Below are positions 21,427 to 29,604 of a DNA stretch of 54,493 nt, piece by piece. A model generated the notes under the pieces. It searched no databases. It saw only the letters and a program-made list of their open reading frames with translations, and was not told where the DNA came from. The stretch lies in the IMG/VR virus record IMGVR_UViG_3300048996_000054, positions 1 to 54,493 of that record, one strand, 5' to 3'. A program made the translations under genes and the position numbers. The first letter of the stretch is position 1. Each line of letters starts with the position of its first letter. The stretch is from a virus.

Positions 21427-21696
21427 ATGAACGAATCAGGCGTACGCCAACAACTCACCGAAGCCGAGCGGAAGGCCTTGGGCGGCCAGCTGCGGCCCGG
21501 GGACTTCGGAGTTCCGGAGCAGCACGCTCGGGCAGCTCAGGACTATGCCGCACGGCTGGTCGCGGAGGAGCGCGAGCGCTGCGCCAAGCTGTGCGACGAG
21601 GTCGTAACCGAAACCGTGGCGCGGCTCGGGTATGGCGACGAGTGCTCAGTCGTGGCAAGCAACTTGGCCGCTGCTATCCGCAAGGGTACGCCATGA
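21427..21696 (+). CDS. Hypothetical protein (89 aa)
   Basis: MNESGVRQQLTEAERKALGG; the second half is ARLVAEERERCAKLCDEVVT ... ASNLAAAIRKG, a pattern common in small phage proteins. Joined by ATGA to the next gene. No function known. Confidence 0.6.
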   Translation: MNESGVRQQLTEAERKALGGQLRPGDFGVPEQHARAAQDYAARLVAEERERCAKLCDEVVTETVARLGYGDECSVVASNLAAAIRKGTP

Positions 21697-22097
21697 AGGT
21701 ATCAGACCTCACCGGCGCGCAGCTGGACTACTGGGTGGCGAAGGCGCAGGGATGGATCAAGACCCGCAGCCAGTACGACGACAAGCCCCTGCTCTGGGAC
21801 ACCGGCGGCGGGTTCTACCGGATAGAGGGAGTCGCCGGAGCGGAAGGCGACGAGCGCTGGCGACCGTCGACATGGTGGGGGCACGGCGGCCCGATCATCG
21901 AGCGGGAGCAGATCGCGATCTATCACGACTACGAGCATTGGCTGGCGGTGATGCCAGGGGCAATCAGCTACCCTGGTGACGTTGACCACGACGACGTGAC
22001 TGCGGTATTCGACGGGCATGGGGGCCCCACGCCCCTGATCGCTGCCATGCGTGCTTTCGTGGCTTCCAAGTTCGGGGAGGAGGTGCCAGATGTCTGA
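21693..22097 (+). CDS. DUF2591/NinX-like protein (134 aa)
   Basis: MKVSDLTGAQLDYWVAKAQG is the standard opening of DUF2591 proteins, and WRPSTWWGHGGPIIEREQIA and MRAFVASKFGEEV near the end are also typical. NinX-family proteins lie in the nin or late-leader region of many phages; their role is unknown. Confidence 0.85.
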   Translation: MKVSDLTGAQLDYWVAKAQGWIKTRSQYDDKPLLWDTGGGFYRIEGVAGAEGDERWRPSTWWGHGGPIIEREQIAIYHDYEHWLAVMPGAISYPGDVDHDDVTAVFDGHGGPTPLIAAMRAFVASKFGEEVPDV

Positions 22098-22419
22098 AAG
22101 ATTCCATCCCATCAACGACCTGCGGGAGCACGCGCCGCCCCAACGCGGGCCGGTAACGGAAGTGCGGCGCGGCAACATCGTGGTGGGTCACCTGAACTTC
22201 CTGGTGGACCCGGCCGCCCGCTACGTGCGGCTGCCGCTGATGACGCATAGCGACAGCGATCCGCTGAATGACGCGCCGCTCGCGTATGCCGACATGCTCC
22301 TGGACCTGCCGATGCGGTGGTGGCGCGACCTGGACACGAGGCGCGAGGAACGGTTCGCTGACGCCTCAGATGTGCCGGATGCGACATTGCGATTGGCCGC
22401 TGGATTCAAGCCAATATAA
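22090..22419 (+). CDS. Hypothetical protein (109 aa), last gene of the rightward early operon
   Basis: ATG 22090 (MSERFHPINDLREHAPPQRG) overlaps the previous stop by 8 nt; an earlier ATG at 22051 is possible but less likely. Charged, no known domain. Its last codons overlap the predicted late promoter. Confidence 0.6.
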   Translation: MSERFHPINDLREHAPPQRGPVTEVRRGNIVVGHLNFLVDPAARYVRLPLMTHSDSDPLNDAPLAYADMLLDLPMRWWRDLDTRREERFADASDVPDATLRLAAGFKPI

Positions 22420-22437
22420 GAAGCAAGTAATACTTGC
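22393..22437 (+). promoter_or_regulatory. Candidate late promoter with palindrome at the start site
   Basis: TTGGCC (22393-22398), 16-nt spacer and TATAAG (22415-22420, five of six consensus bases) form a promoter pointing into the late leader. A perfect palindrome GCAAGTA-A-TACTTGC (22423-22437) covers the expected start near 22427. In lambdoid phages the late promoter, a Q-recognition region and an early terminator occur in this order, and the order fits here. Confidence 0.5.
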
Positions 22438-22486
22438 AACCTCATCCAGAAGGTAGGACAATTCCCGCAGCCTGTACTGGGTGACC

Positions 22487-22606
22487 GCCTCAACGCGAGG
22501 CAGACAATCCGAACAGCGGCGCTTTCAACGCAGCGCCGAAGACCTGAAGGCAAAGCCGCCTTCGCAAGATACCAAGCCCGCCACTGTGCGGGCTTTCGTT
22601 TGTCTC
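22487..22606 (+). ncRNA. Structured RNA element, copy A, ending in an intrinsic terminator
   Basis: Successive hairpins: GCCTC-AACGC-GAGGC (22487-22501); CGGCGCT with an 8-nt loop and AGCGCCG (22517-22538); AAGACCT linker; GAAGGC-AAAGCC-GCCTTC (22546-22563); and terminator AAGCCCGC-CACTGT-GCGGGCTT (22574-22595) followed by TCGTTTGTCT. Copy B at 48864-48980 has the same order, loop lengths and linkers with compensatory stem changes. It lies between the early operon and terS, so it may be the attenuated late leader (like lambda 6S), a small RNA, or a cis-acting antitermination site. No Rfam class recognised. Confidence 0.65.
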
Positions 22607-22628
22607 CTCGGGGAATCCATCCTCGATT

Positions 22629-22657
22629 GGCCGGCCCCGCGCCGGCCCTCTTTCTTC
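22629..22657 (+). terminator. Second rho-independent terminator in the late leader
   Basis: GGCCGGC-CCCGC-GCCGGCC (22629-22647), a 7-bp GC stem with a 5-nt loop, is followed by CTCTTTCTTC. It comes 24 nt after the terminator of structured RNA copy A, so two barriers stand before the packaging genes. Confidence 0.6.
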
Positions 22658-23015
22658 AGCGCAATCAGGATGCTCGCTGCGAGCAGCAGCGAATCCCGTG
22701 CGAAATCAAAGACTTAGGTGCTTAAGCGCTATTCGCGAACAGCACCTCCCCCGCTTGGGCGCCGCCCACTCCTGATGTCATAGGCCCCACCGCTCGAGCA
22801 GCACAGGGCGCCACCTAGACCCAGGGCGAGCGCCCAGCTTCTCCACGCGACGGCAGGCCCGCAAGCCTTGGCGGGAGGCAGGACCGGCTCCAACCCGGTG
22901 CCCGCCGCCTTTCAGCGCCGCCCGGCTCGGCGTCCCAAGCGCATAGACGGCCCAGCAGGCGCGCAGCCCGCAAGGGTCAGCCTGGAATGCGCGCCCCCTC
23001 CGGGGAAGGAACCCC
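22658..23015. other. Non-coding leader before terS; candidate packaging (cos/pac) region
   Basis: No credible gene in about 360 bp. It contains a dyad GCTCGC-T-GCGAGC (22672-22684), a long hairpin AGGTGCT/AGCACCT (22716-22747) with an inner GCG/CGC pair, and a stem GGCGGG/CCCGCC (22870-22906) enclosing ACCGG/CCGGT. Packaging sites usually lie just upstream of or within the small terminase gene, so these dyads are candidates, but no cos ends can be recognised. Confidence 0.4.
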
Positions 23016-23711
23016 ATGGCAACAACCCCCGACAAGAAGAAGCGCCCGGACTGGGCTGCCATCCAGCGCGACTACCGCACCGGCAAGTTCACCTTCCGGG
23101 AGCTGGAAGACAAGCATGGTGTCGGCTACGCCTCTATCAACCGCAAGGCCAAGGCCGAAGCCTGGCAAAAGGACCTGAGCCAAGTGGTGCGGGAAGCCAC
23201 CGAGGCTGCCGTCATCCGCGATGCCGTGCTGCAACAAGGCGCCGCAACAGGAACCGCAACAGCAACAGAACCGCAACAACAGAATGACCCCGACGTCGTG
23301 GCCGTGATGGCGGCGGTGGAACTGAATAAGGAAGTCCTGCTGCGACACCGCCGGGACATCCGGGATGCGCGGGACCTGACCATGACGATGCTCGGCGAGC
23401 TGAAGGTCGTGGGCGAAAACCCGGACTCGCTGGAGATCATGTTCGAACACATGACCTCGGAGATGAAGCCCGAGGAGCTGATGAATGCCACGCGCGCCTA
23501 CAACGCGCTGGTGAAGCTGCCTGGTCGCATCGGCTCGGTGCACAAGCTGGCCGACACCCTCGCCAAGCTCCAACCCCTGGAGCGCAAGGCCTTCGCCCTG
23601 GACAACGGGGCCGACGACACACCCCCACCCGAAGGCAGCCAGGCGGACAACGAGACCGCCCGCCGCATCGCTTTCATCCTCGAAAAGGGCCTGCGGGCTC
23701 AGAAGGGCTGA
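23016..23711 (+). CDS. Terminase small subunit (231 aa)
   Basis: An N-terminal HTH (DWAAIQRDYRTGKFTFRELE, HGVGYASINRKAKAEAWQKD) is followed by a Thr/Gln-rich linker encoded by CAACAG-type repeats near 23230-23283 and a helical oligomerisation region. This HTH opening is standard for small terminases of podoviruses related to BPP-1. It recognises the packaging site and recruits TerL, encoded two genes downstream. GGAAGGA precedes the ATG. Confidence 0.82.
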   Translation: MATTPDKKKRPDWAAIQRDYRTGKFTFRELEDKHGVGYASINRKAKAEAWQKDLSQVVREATEAAVIRDAVLQQGAATGTATATEPQQQNDPDVVAVMAAVELNKEVLLRHRRDIRDARDLTMTMLGELKVVGENPDSLEIMFEHMTSEMKPEELMNATRAYNALVKLPGRIGSVHKLADTLAKLQPLERKAFALDNGADDTPPPEGSQADNETARRIAFILEKGLRAQKG

Positions 23712-23714
23712 CCC

Positions 23715-24062
23715 ATGGGAACTCTTTCCTCCATCAACCCCGGCCGCTTGAACAACGAGCAGCTGGTCGGCCAGGCTGATTTCATCGATGCCCGCGTGCT
23801 GGCGGCCAGCACTGCTGAAACCTTCCAGGCGCCGCCCAACGCCAAGTTCGTGCGCATCGCCGGTGATGGGGCGTTCTTCCTGAAGATCGCCACCTCTTCC
23901 ACTGCGGCGACTGTTCCTGCTGCCGATGTGACCGATGGCACGGCCTCCGAGTGCTGCCCCAACGGGGACGCTGTGTGGCGGATCTTGCCCGGCGACCAGC
24001 CCTATATCAGCGTGATCGCCACGGCAACTCGGATCGTGACGCTCTCGTACTACCGCAACTGA
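23715..24062 (+). CDS. Hypothetical, probably virion-associated protein (115 aa)
   Basis: MGTLSSINPGRLNNEQLVGQ, rich in small and beta-branched residues (DGAFFLKIATSSTAATVPAA) and ending ITLSYYRN-like (RIVTLSYYRN), consistent with a small beta-sandwich decoration or minor head protein. It starts 3 nt after terS. No family recognised. Confidence 0.6.
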   Translation: MGTLSSINPGRLNNEQLVGQADFIDARVLAASTAETFQAPPNAKFVRIAGDGAFFLKIATSSTAATVPAADVTDGTASECCPNGDAVWRILPGDQPYISVIATATRIVTLSYYRN

Positions 24063-24129
24063 ATCCCTCACCGCCCGGGCCAATGGGCGGGTCTCCACCA
24101 GCAACAGCAACAAGCAGGAGTAAAGCAGC

Positions 24130-24651
24130 ATGGACATTCGCAAATCCCTTCACGGCCGAGACCTGGGCATCGGCCCGACCGGCGAACTGGTCATCAACAA
24201 GGACACGGGCGAGCAGTCCGTCCTTGGCTTGTCGGCCAACAAGATCATCACCAGCGCGCAGGTGCTGGCGCTGTTCACCACGGCCATCGCGGTGATCCCG
24301 ACGCCCGGTGCTGGCCTCATCGCTGTGCCGCGGCTGGCGCAGGTCTACAAGCCCGCGGGCACCGCCTACGCCGTCGGTGCTGGCTCCGACCTGGTGCTGA
24401 AGTACACCAATGCGGCCGGCGCGCAGTGCTCCTCGGTCATCGAGACGGTGGGATTCCTGGACCAGGCCACTGCGCAGAACCGCTTTGTCGGCATGCCCGG
24501 TGCCACCGGCGCGACCGCGGCGGACGTGAACGGCGTGGCTGACGCTGCGGTGGTGTTGCACTGCCTGAGTGCCAACCCCACGACCGGTACCTCGCTGCTG
24601 TCCGTGCGGGTCTGGTACGACATCATCACCAGCACGCTGCCGATCGTCTGA
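24130..24651 (+). CDS. Hypothetical, probably virion-associated protein (173 aa)
   Basis: MDIRKSLHGRDLGIGPTGEL with repeated Ala/Gly/Thr-rich beta stretches; ends VWYDIITSTLPIV. Similar in style to the preceding protein, suggesting both are surface or minor structural proteins placed unusually between the two terminase genes. The stop overlaps the terL start (TGATG). A GGAG lies before the ATG. Confidence 0.6.
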   Translation: MDIRKSLHGRDLGIGPTGELVINKDTGEQSVLGLSANKIITSAQVLALFTTAIAVIPTPGAGLIAVPRLAQVYKPAGTAYAVGAGSDLVLKYTNAAGAQCSSVIETVGFLDQATAQNRFVGMPGATGATAADVNGVADAAVVLHCLSANPTTGTSLLSVRVWYDIITSTLPIV

Positions 24652-26207
24652 TGTCGCAGCTGGCCGAGATCCTTTCCGCGCTGTCCGCCCTCCCGGAGAA
24701 AGACCGGGAGGCGGTGGTGCGCGAAGCGATGGAGGCCACGAAGGACCTCAAGTGGGTGCCGAACCCCGGCCCGCAGACCGAGTGCTACTACTGCGAGGCC
24801 GAGGAAATCCTGTTCGGTGGCGAGCCGGGCGGCGGCAAGAGCCAGGTGGGCATCGGCCTGTCCCTGAACGAGCACGAGCGCTCGCTGCTGCTGCGCCGCA
24901 CGAACAAGGAAGCCGGCAAGTTCGTGGGAGAGGTCGAGCTGGTGCTCGGCACCCGCGACGGCTACAACGGCCAGAAGGACTGGTGGAAGCTGCCAGGCAA
25001 GCACCTGGACTTCGGCGGCGTGCAGCACGAGGACGACAAGCAGAAGTACAAGGGCGACCCGCACGACCTGATCTTCTTCGACGAGCTGACCGACTTCACC
25101 GAGTCGCAGTACATGTTTATCCGGCAGTGGAACCGCTCCACGACGCCGGGTCAGCGCTGCCGCACGGTGGGAAGCTCCAACGGTCCGACCAGCACCAATG
25201 GCCTGTGGGTGATCACCCGCTGGGCCGCCTGGCTGGACCCCAAGCACCCGAACCCGGCCAAGTCCGGCGAGATCCGCTGGTACCTGGTGGGCGACGACGG
25301 CAAGGAGATCGAGGTCGACGGGCCCGGCCCATACCCGGTACTGGGCCGGCAGGTGAAAGCGTCCTCGCGCACCTTCATCCGGTCCAAGCTGGAAGACAAC
25401 CCAGACCTGGCCGCCACCGACTACGGCTCGCGGCTGATGAACCAGTCGGAGAAGAACCGCAAGGCGTACGCGCTGGGCGACTTCGGCTCGATGCTGGAGG
25501 ACCACCCCTACCAAGCCATCCCGACCGAATGGGTGGTGCAGGCGCAGGAGCGCTGGACCAAGCTGCCGCCCTTCGGCGTGCCGATGTGCTCGCTGGGTGT
25601 CGACGTCGCGCAGGGCGGCAATGACGAGAGTGTGGTTGTCGAGCGCCACGATGCGTGGTTCTCCGAGCCCTTCAAGAAGCCCGGCAAGGAAACGCCCGAC
25701 GGCCCCTCCATCGCCGGCATGGTGACCTCGCGCCGCCGCGACGGTGCAAAACCCATCGTCGACGTCGGCGGCGGTTGGGGCGCGGAAGCCTACGGGCACC
25801 TGATCGGCAACGGCATCGAGGCCGAGGCGTACATGGGCATCAAGGCCACCCGCCTGCGCACCCTGGACAACTTGCACCCCTTCGTGAACGTGCGCAGCGC
25901 GGCCATCTGGAAGATGCGCGAGCTGCTCGACCCGAGCCAAGCCGGCGGCAGCCCTTGCGCCTTGCCTCCGAGCCGGATGCTGCTGGCGGACCTGACCGCT
26001 CCCATCTTCGAGATCACGCCCCGCGGCATTGCGGTGGAGTCCAAGGAAGACGTCTGCGCGCGGCTGGGCCGAAGCACCGACGAGGGCGACGCCACCGTGA
26101 TGGCGAACTGGGGTGGCGCGCGCATGGCCAGCCACTACCAGCAATGGAAAAAGCAAATGGCGCCCCCGCGCGTCGTCTTGAGCCGCCCGTCGGCACGGAG
26201 GAAGTAA
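24651..26207 (+). CDS. terL: Terminase large subunit (518 aa)
   Basis: Walker A GEPGGGKS at about 57-64, Walker B LIFFDE with D144-E145, and a C-terminal RNase H-like nuclease beginning LGVDVAQGG (catalytic D318), with further acidic residues near IVDVGGGWG. It is the packaging motor and cuts concatemers. Length and motif spacing are normal for a podovirus TerL. TGATG and TAATG junctions couple it to its neighbours. Confidence 0.95.
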   Translation: MSQLAEILSALSALPEKDREAVVREAMEATKDLKWVPNPGPQTECYYCEAEEILFGGEPGGGKSQVGIGLSLNEHERSLLLRRTNKEAGKFVGEVELVLGTRDGYNGQKDWWKLPGKHLDFGGVQHEDDKQKYKGDPHDLIFFDELTDFTESQYMFIRQWNRSTTPGQRCRTVGSSNGPTSTNGLWVITRWAAWLDPKHPNPAKSGEIRWYLVGDDGKEIEVDGPGPYPVLGRQVKASSRTFIRSKLEDNPDLAATDYGSRLMNQSEKNRKAYALGDFGSMLEDHPYQAIPTEWVVQAQERWTKLPPFGVPMCSLGVDVAQGGNDESVVVERHDAWFSEPFKKPGKETPDGPSIAGMVTSRRRDGAKPIVDVGGGWGAEAYGHLIGNGIEAEAYMGIKATRLRTLDNLHPFVNVRSAAIWKMRELLDPSQAGGSPCALPPSRMLLADLTAPIFEITPRGIAVESKEDVCARLGRSTDEGDATVMANWGGARMASHYQQWKKQMAPPRVVLSRPSARRK

Positions 26208-26413
26208 TGGGCTCGCTATTCAGTTCGACTGCATCGAAGGTCACCGGCCTGCCTGGCATCGGCGGCAAGGGCGGAGGCGGCGAACCGGCCAAGGCCAAGG
26301 TTTTGCCGGTGCTGCTGAACACCTCGGAGCTTCGCGCCAAGCAGCGCCAGGCCGGCATGGCCAACACCATCGTGAGCGACACCCTCGGCGGCTCCAGTGA
26401 CGCAGTGGTCTGA
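26207..26413 (+). CDS. Small hypothetical virion-region protein (68 aa)
   Basis: ATG overlaps the terL stop (TAATG). MGSLFSSTASKVTGLPGIGG, a Gly/Lys-rich linker, then ELRAKQRQAGMANTIVSDTL. The ending is like that of the next small gene, so they may be related. Small proteins of this sort sit between terL and portal in related podoviruses. Confidence 0.65.
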   Translation: MGSLFSSTASKVTGLPGIGGKGGGGEPAKAKVLPVLLNTSELRAKQRQAGMANTIVSDTLGGSSDAVV

Positions 26414-26426
26414 ACAGGAGAACACC

Positions 26427-26606
26427 ATGAGCGGACTCTTCGGCAAAACGCCCACTCCTCCCCCCATCGCCCCTCCGGCGGTGATGCCTGTCATCGGTGA
26501 CGAAGCCGTGGCCAAGGCAAAGAAGAACGCCATCGCCAGCGCACAGCAGCGTGGCGGGCGCGCAAGCACGATCCTGACCGACGCCACCGACGACAAGCTG
26601 GGCTGA
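26427..26606 (+). CDS. Small hypothetical virion-region protein (59 aa)
   Basis: ATG 26427 (MSGLFGKTPTPPPIAPPAVM) behind AGGAG. A proline-rich start, then KKNAIASAQQRGGRASTILT, a motif found in many tiny phage proteins located just before the portal gene. Function unknown; possibly structural. Confidence 0.7.
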   Translation: MSGLFGKTPTPPPIAPPAVMPVIGDEAVAKAKKNAIASAQQRGGRASTILTDATDDKLG

Positions 26607-26610
26607 CCGA

Positions 26611-28260
26611 ATGAGCGACGTCAAAAAGCTGGTCGACCGCGCGAATGCCCTGCTTGGCAAGAGGTTCGACCTCCTGCAGCTGTGGCAGACCATCGCGGAT
26701 AACTTCTACGTCGAGCGCGCCACCTTCACGGTCACGCGCGAGATGGGTGCGGAGTTCGCCGACCACCTGATGACGTCCTACCCGCTCATGGTCCGCCGTG
26801 ACTTGGGCAACCAGTTCTCCGGCATGCTGCGGCCGACTTCGAAGGACTGGTTCAAGATGTCCACCGAGCGGGCGCAGACGGACCTGCAGGCCCGCGCCTG
26901 GCTGGAGTACGCGACCGGCGTGCAGAAGCGCGCCATGTACGACCGGAAGGCCCGGTTCGTGCGCGCCACCAAGGAAGGTGACCACGACTTCGCCGCCTTT
27001 GGGCAGTGCGTGATCAGCGTGGAGAAGTACCAGCCGCCAGACATCGGCCGCCAAGCCTTTCCGCCCCACCTGCTGTATCGCTGCTGGCACCTGCGCGATT
27101 GTGCCTGGGCCGAGGACGTGACTGGTGAGGTGAACACCTTCGTGCGCAAGTGGAAGCCGTCGCTGATGGTGCTGAATCAGAAGTTCCCCGGCAAGCTGAG
27201 CCCCAAGCGGATGCAGCAGCTGGAGAAGGACCCGCTGATGGAGGTGGAATGCCTGCACATTGTGGTGCCGGCCGACACCTACGACTGCATGGACGGCAAG
27301 AAGTACCGCACCCGGTACGTGAGCGTCTACGTCGACATCGACGAGCAGACGGCCCTGGAAGAAGTCGGCCAGCGCTCCATGATGTACGTGGTACCGCGGT
27401 GGCAGACGGTGAGCGACAGCCAATACGCCTACAGCCCGGCCACTGTCTGCGCGCTGCCCGACGCCCGGCTGCTGCAGGCCATGACGCTGACCCTACTGGA
27501 GGCCGGCGAGAAGGCGGTGAACCCGCCGATGGTCGGCGTGCAGACCGCGCTGCGCTCGGACCTGAACCTCTTCGCCGGTGGCTTCACCGCGGTGGACGCG
27601 GCGTACGACGAGCGGCTGGGCGAGGTGCTGAGGCCCCTGACCAGCGACAAGTCGGGGCTTCCCTACGGCATCGAGGTCCGTGACGACATCAAAGCGAGCC
27701 TGATGGACGCCTTCTTCCTGAACAAGCTGAATCTGCCGCCGGTCGACACGGCCAAGATGACGGCCTACGAGGTGAGCCAGCGCGTCTCGGAGTACATCCG
27801 CCAGGCGCTGCCGCTGTTCGAACCGCTCGAGTCCGACTACAACGGGGCCCTCTGCGAGCGCACCTTCGACATCCTGATGCAGGACGGCGCCTTCGGGCCG
27901 GTCGACACCATCCCGGAAGCGCTGAGCGAGGAGGAGGTCACCTTCCGCTTCGAGTCCCCGCTGCAAGAAGCTGTGGAGCGCCAGAAAGCCACCATCTTCA
28001 TGGAAGGCCAGGGCCTGGTGGCGCAGGCGGTGCAGGTCGACCAGACCGCCGTCTCCGTGATCAACGCGCCCAAGGCTCTGCGCGAGGCACTGCTCGGTAT
28101 CGGCATGTCGCCGGCCAACATCCGCAGCGAGGAAGAGATCGACGAGATCGTGGCCGCAGAGGAGCAGAAGGCACAAGCCGCCCAGCTGCTGCAAGGCATG
28201 CAGGCCGCCGCCGACGTGGCGAAGACGGCCGGTGAAGCAGCGGGGGCCTTCCAGGTATGA
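26611..28260 (+). CDS. Portal (head-tail connector) protein (549 aa)
   Basis: Typical Head-tail_con portal of short-tailed phages: LLQLWQTIADNFYVERATFT, DHLMTSYPLMVRRDLGNQFS, WLEYATGVQKRAMYDRKARF, FAAFGQCVISVEKY and the C-terminal VSQRVSEYIRQALPLFEPLE. The C-terminal 60 residues are helical and Ala/Gln-rich. It forms the twelve-subunit DNA portal at one capsid vertex. Length is in the normal range. Confidence 0.93.
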   Translation: MSDVKKLVDRANALLGKRFDLLQLWQTIADNFYVERATFTVTREMGAEFADHLMTSYPLMVRRDLGNQFSGMLRPTSKDWFKMSTERAQTDLQARAWLEYATGVQKRAMYDRKARFVRATKEGDHDFAAFGQCVISVEKYQPPDIGRQAFPPHLLYRCWHLRDCAWAEDVTGEVNTFVRKWKPSLMVLNQKFPGKLSPKRMQQLEKDPLMEVECLHIVVPADTYDCMDGKKYRTRYVSVYVDIDEQTALEEVGQRSMMYVVPRWQTVSDSQYAYSPATVCALPDARLLQAMTLTLLEAGEKAVNPPMVGVQTALRSDLNLFAGGFTAVDAAYDERLGEVLRPLTSDKSGLPYGIEVRDDIKASLMDAFFLNKLNLPPVDTAKMTAYEVSQRVSEYIRQALPLFEPLESDYNGALCERTFDILMQDGAFGPVDTIPEALSEEEVTFRFESPLQEAVERQKATIFMEGQGLVAQAVQVDQTAVSVINAPKALREALLGIGMSPANIRSEEEIDEIVAAEEQKAQAAQLLQGMQAAADVAKTAGEAAGAFQV

Positions 28261-28571
28261 CCGCTCCCCAGATCCGCGAGCGCTGGCTGCCGGCCGAGTG
28301 GGAGGTGCCCGATGCAGCCGCCCTGCAGGCGCTCGCCCGCGGCGATGCCACCCCGGACCAGCAGCTGCGCGCGCTCAAGTGGGTGATCGAGGCCGCCGCT
28401 GGCACCTACGAGCACACCTTCGTGCCCGGCGCGAGCGACCAGAGCACCTACCTGGAGGGCCGCCGCTCGGTGGGCCTGCAGATGGTGAAGCTGCTCAAGG
28501 TGAGCCTGCCCGCTCTGAAGCAGGCGGCCGAGGCGAAGAAGAACCAACCCGCGCGCAAGCGCAACACCTGA
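28257..28571 (+). CDS. Hypothetical structural-module protein (104 aa)
   Basis: ATGA-coupled to the portal gene. PDQQLRALKWVIEAAAGTYE and FVPGASDQSTYLEGRRSVGL are conserved-looking blocks seen next to portal genes of BPP-1-like phages. The lysine-rich tail ends the protein. Role unknown. Confidence 0.65.
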   Translation: MTAPQIRERWLPAEWEVPDAAALQALARGDATPDQQLRALKWVIEAAAGTYEHTFVPGASDQSTYLEGRRSVGLQMVKLLKVSLPALKQAAEAKKNQPARKRNT

Positions 28572-28581
28572 AGGAAACCTC

Positions 28582-29604
28582 ATGTTCAAGCGCAATCCAC
28601 TGCTGATGGTCGACGATCCTGGTGCTGCTGGTGGCGGTGCTGCTGCCGCCGCTGGAGGGGCTGGCGCTGGCGCCGGCGCTGGTGGTCAAACGGGTGCTTC
28701 CGCTGGTGCTGCGGACGCCGGGGCCAAGGCTGGCGCGGCTTCCGGCGCCGCCGATGCTGGTGGGCAAGGCGCTGCTGCCGCCGGCGCCGAGGGTGGTGCA
28801 GGTGCTGCCGCCAAGGAACCGCCGAAAGCCGACTGGGCCGAGGACTGGCGCACCAAGCTGGCCGGCGAGAAGCCCGACAAGCAGCTCGAGCGCATGGCCT
28901 CTCCCAAGGACGTCTACAACTCATGGAAGGCGCTGCAGTCCAAGCTGTCCAGCGGCGAACTCAAGTCGACCCTGCCCAAGGACGCCAAGCCAGAGGACGT
29001 GGCCAAGTGGCGCACCGAGAACGGCATCCCGGAGAAGCACACCGACTACAAGATGCCCGATGGCGTGGTGGTGGGGGACGCCGACAAGCCGCTGATCGAC
29101 CTGTTCCTGCAGGACATGCACGGCAAGAACGCCTCGCCGGAGATGGTGCAGACCGCGGTGGCCAGCTACTACAAGATCCAGGAGCAGCAGGCCGCCGCCA
29201 TCGCCGAGGCCGACGTCTCGCACAAAGACGAGATGGAGAACACGCTGCGCGCCGAGTGGGGCGCGGAGTACCGCGGCAACGTCAACGCCATCACCTCCAT
29301 GCTGTCGACGGCGCCAGGCGGCATCAAGGACAAGATCCTCAGCGCCCGCATGGCCGACGGCCGGGCGATCATGAACGACCCGGACGTCCTGCGCTGGTTC
29401 GCCACCACCTCGCGCGAGCTCAACCCGGTGGCGACCGTCGTCCCTTCCGGCGGCGACCAGATGGGCGCCATCACCGACGAACTTGCCGGCATCGAGAAGC
29501 TTATGGGCAACCGCTCCAGTGAGTACTGGAAGGGCCCGAAGGCCGACGCGATGCAGGCCCGATACCGCACCCTGGTCGCCGCGCGCGACCGGAAGACCAA
29601 ATGA
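28582..29604 (+). CDS. Probable scaffolding protein with Gly/Ala-rich N-terminus (340 aa)
   Basis: Residues about 13-78 are nearly only Gly and Ala with some Thr, Asp and Glu, encoded by GGTGCTGCTGG-like repeats (about 28618-28815). The rest is helical and charged: DWRTKLAGEKPDKQLERMAS (read with the preceding WAE), KDVYNSWKALQSKLSSGELK, HTDYKMPDGVVVGD. Position between portal and capsid and this composition fit a scaffold. It would be lost from mature heads. Confidence 0.7.
   Translation: MFKRNPLLMVDDPGAAGGGAAAAAGGAGAGAGAGGQTGASAGAADAGAKAGAASGAADAGGQGAAAAGAEGGAGAAAKEPPKADWAEDWRTKLAGEKPDKQLERMASPKDVYNSWKALQSKLSSGELKSTLPKDAKPEDVAKWRTENGIPEKHTDYKMPDGVVVGDADKPLIDLFLQDMHGKNASPEMVQTAVASYYKIQEQQAAAIAEADVSHKDEMENTLRAEWGAEYRGNVNAITSMLSTAPGGIKDKILSARMADGRAIMNDPDVLRWFATTSRELNPVATVVPSGGDQMGAITDELAGIEKLMGNRSSEYWKGPKADAMQARYRTLVAARDRKTK

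Noticed and set aside
22870-22906. T-arm-like stem (ACCGG-CTCCAAC-CCGGT followed by GCCCGCC) suggesting a tRNA 3' half
   Set aside because: The loop lacks the TTCRA pattern and no D-arm, anticodon arm or pairing acceptor strand is found 60-75 nt upstream. It is more likely a simple GC hairpin.
22778-23062. Minus-strand frame of 94 aa over the late leader
   Set aside because: It opposes the late operon, overlaps terS and has Arg/Gly-rich low-information sequence without a ribosome site.
23229-23283. CAACAG-type repeats as a regulatory microsatellite
   Set aside because: They are in frame in terS and encode a Thr/Ala/Gln linker, which explains them as a flexible segment.
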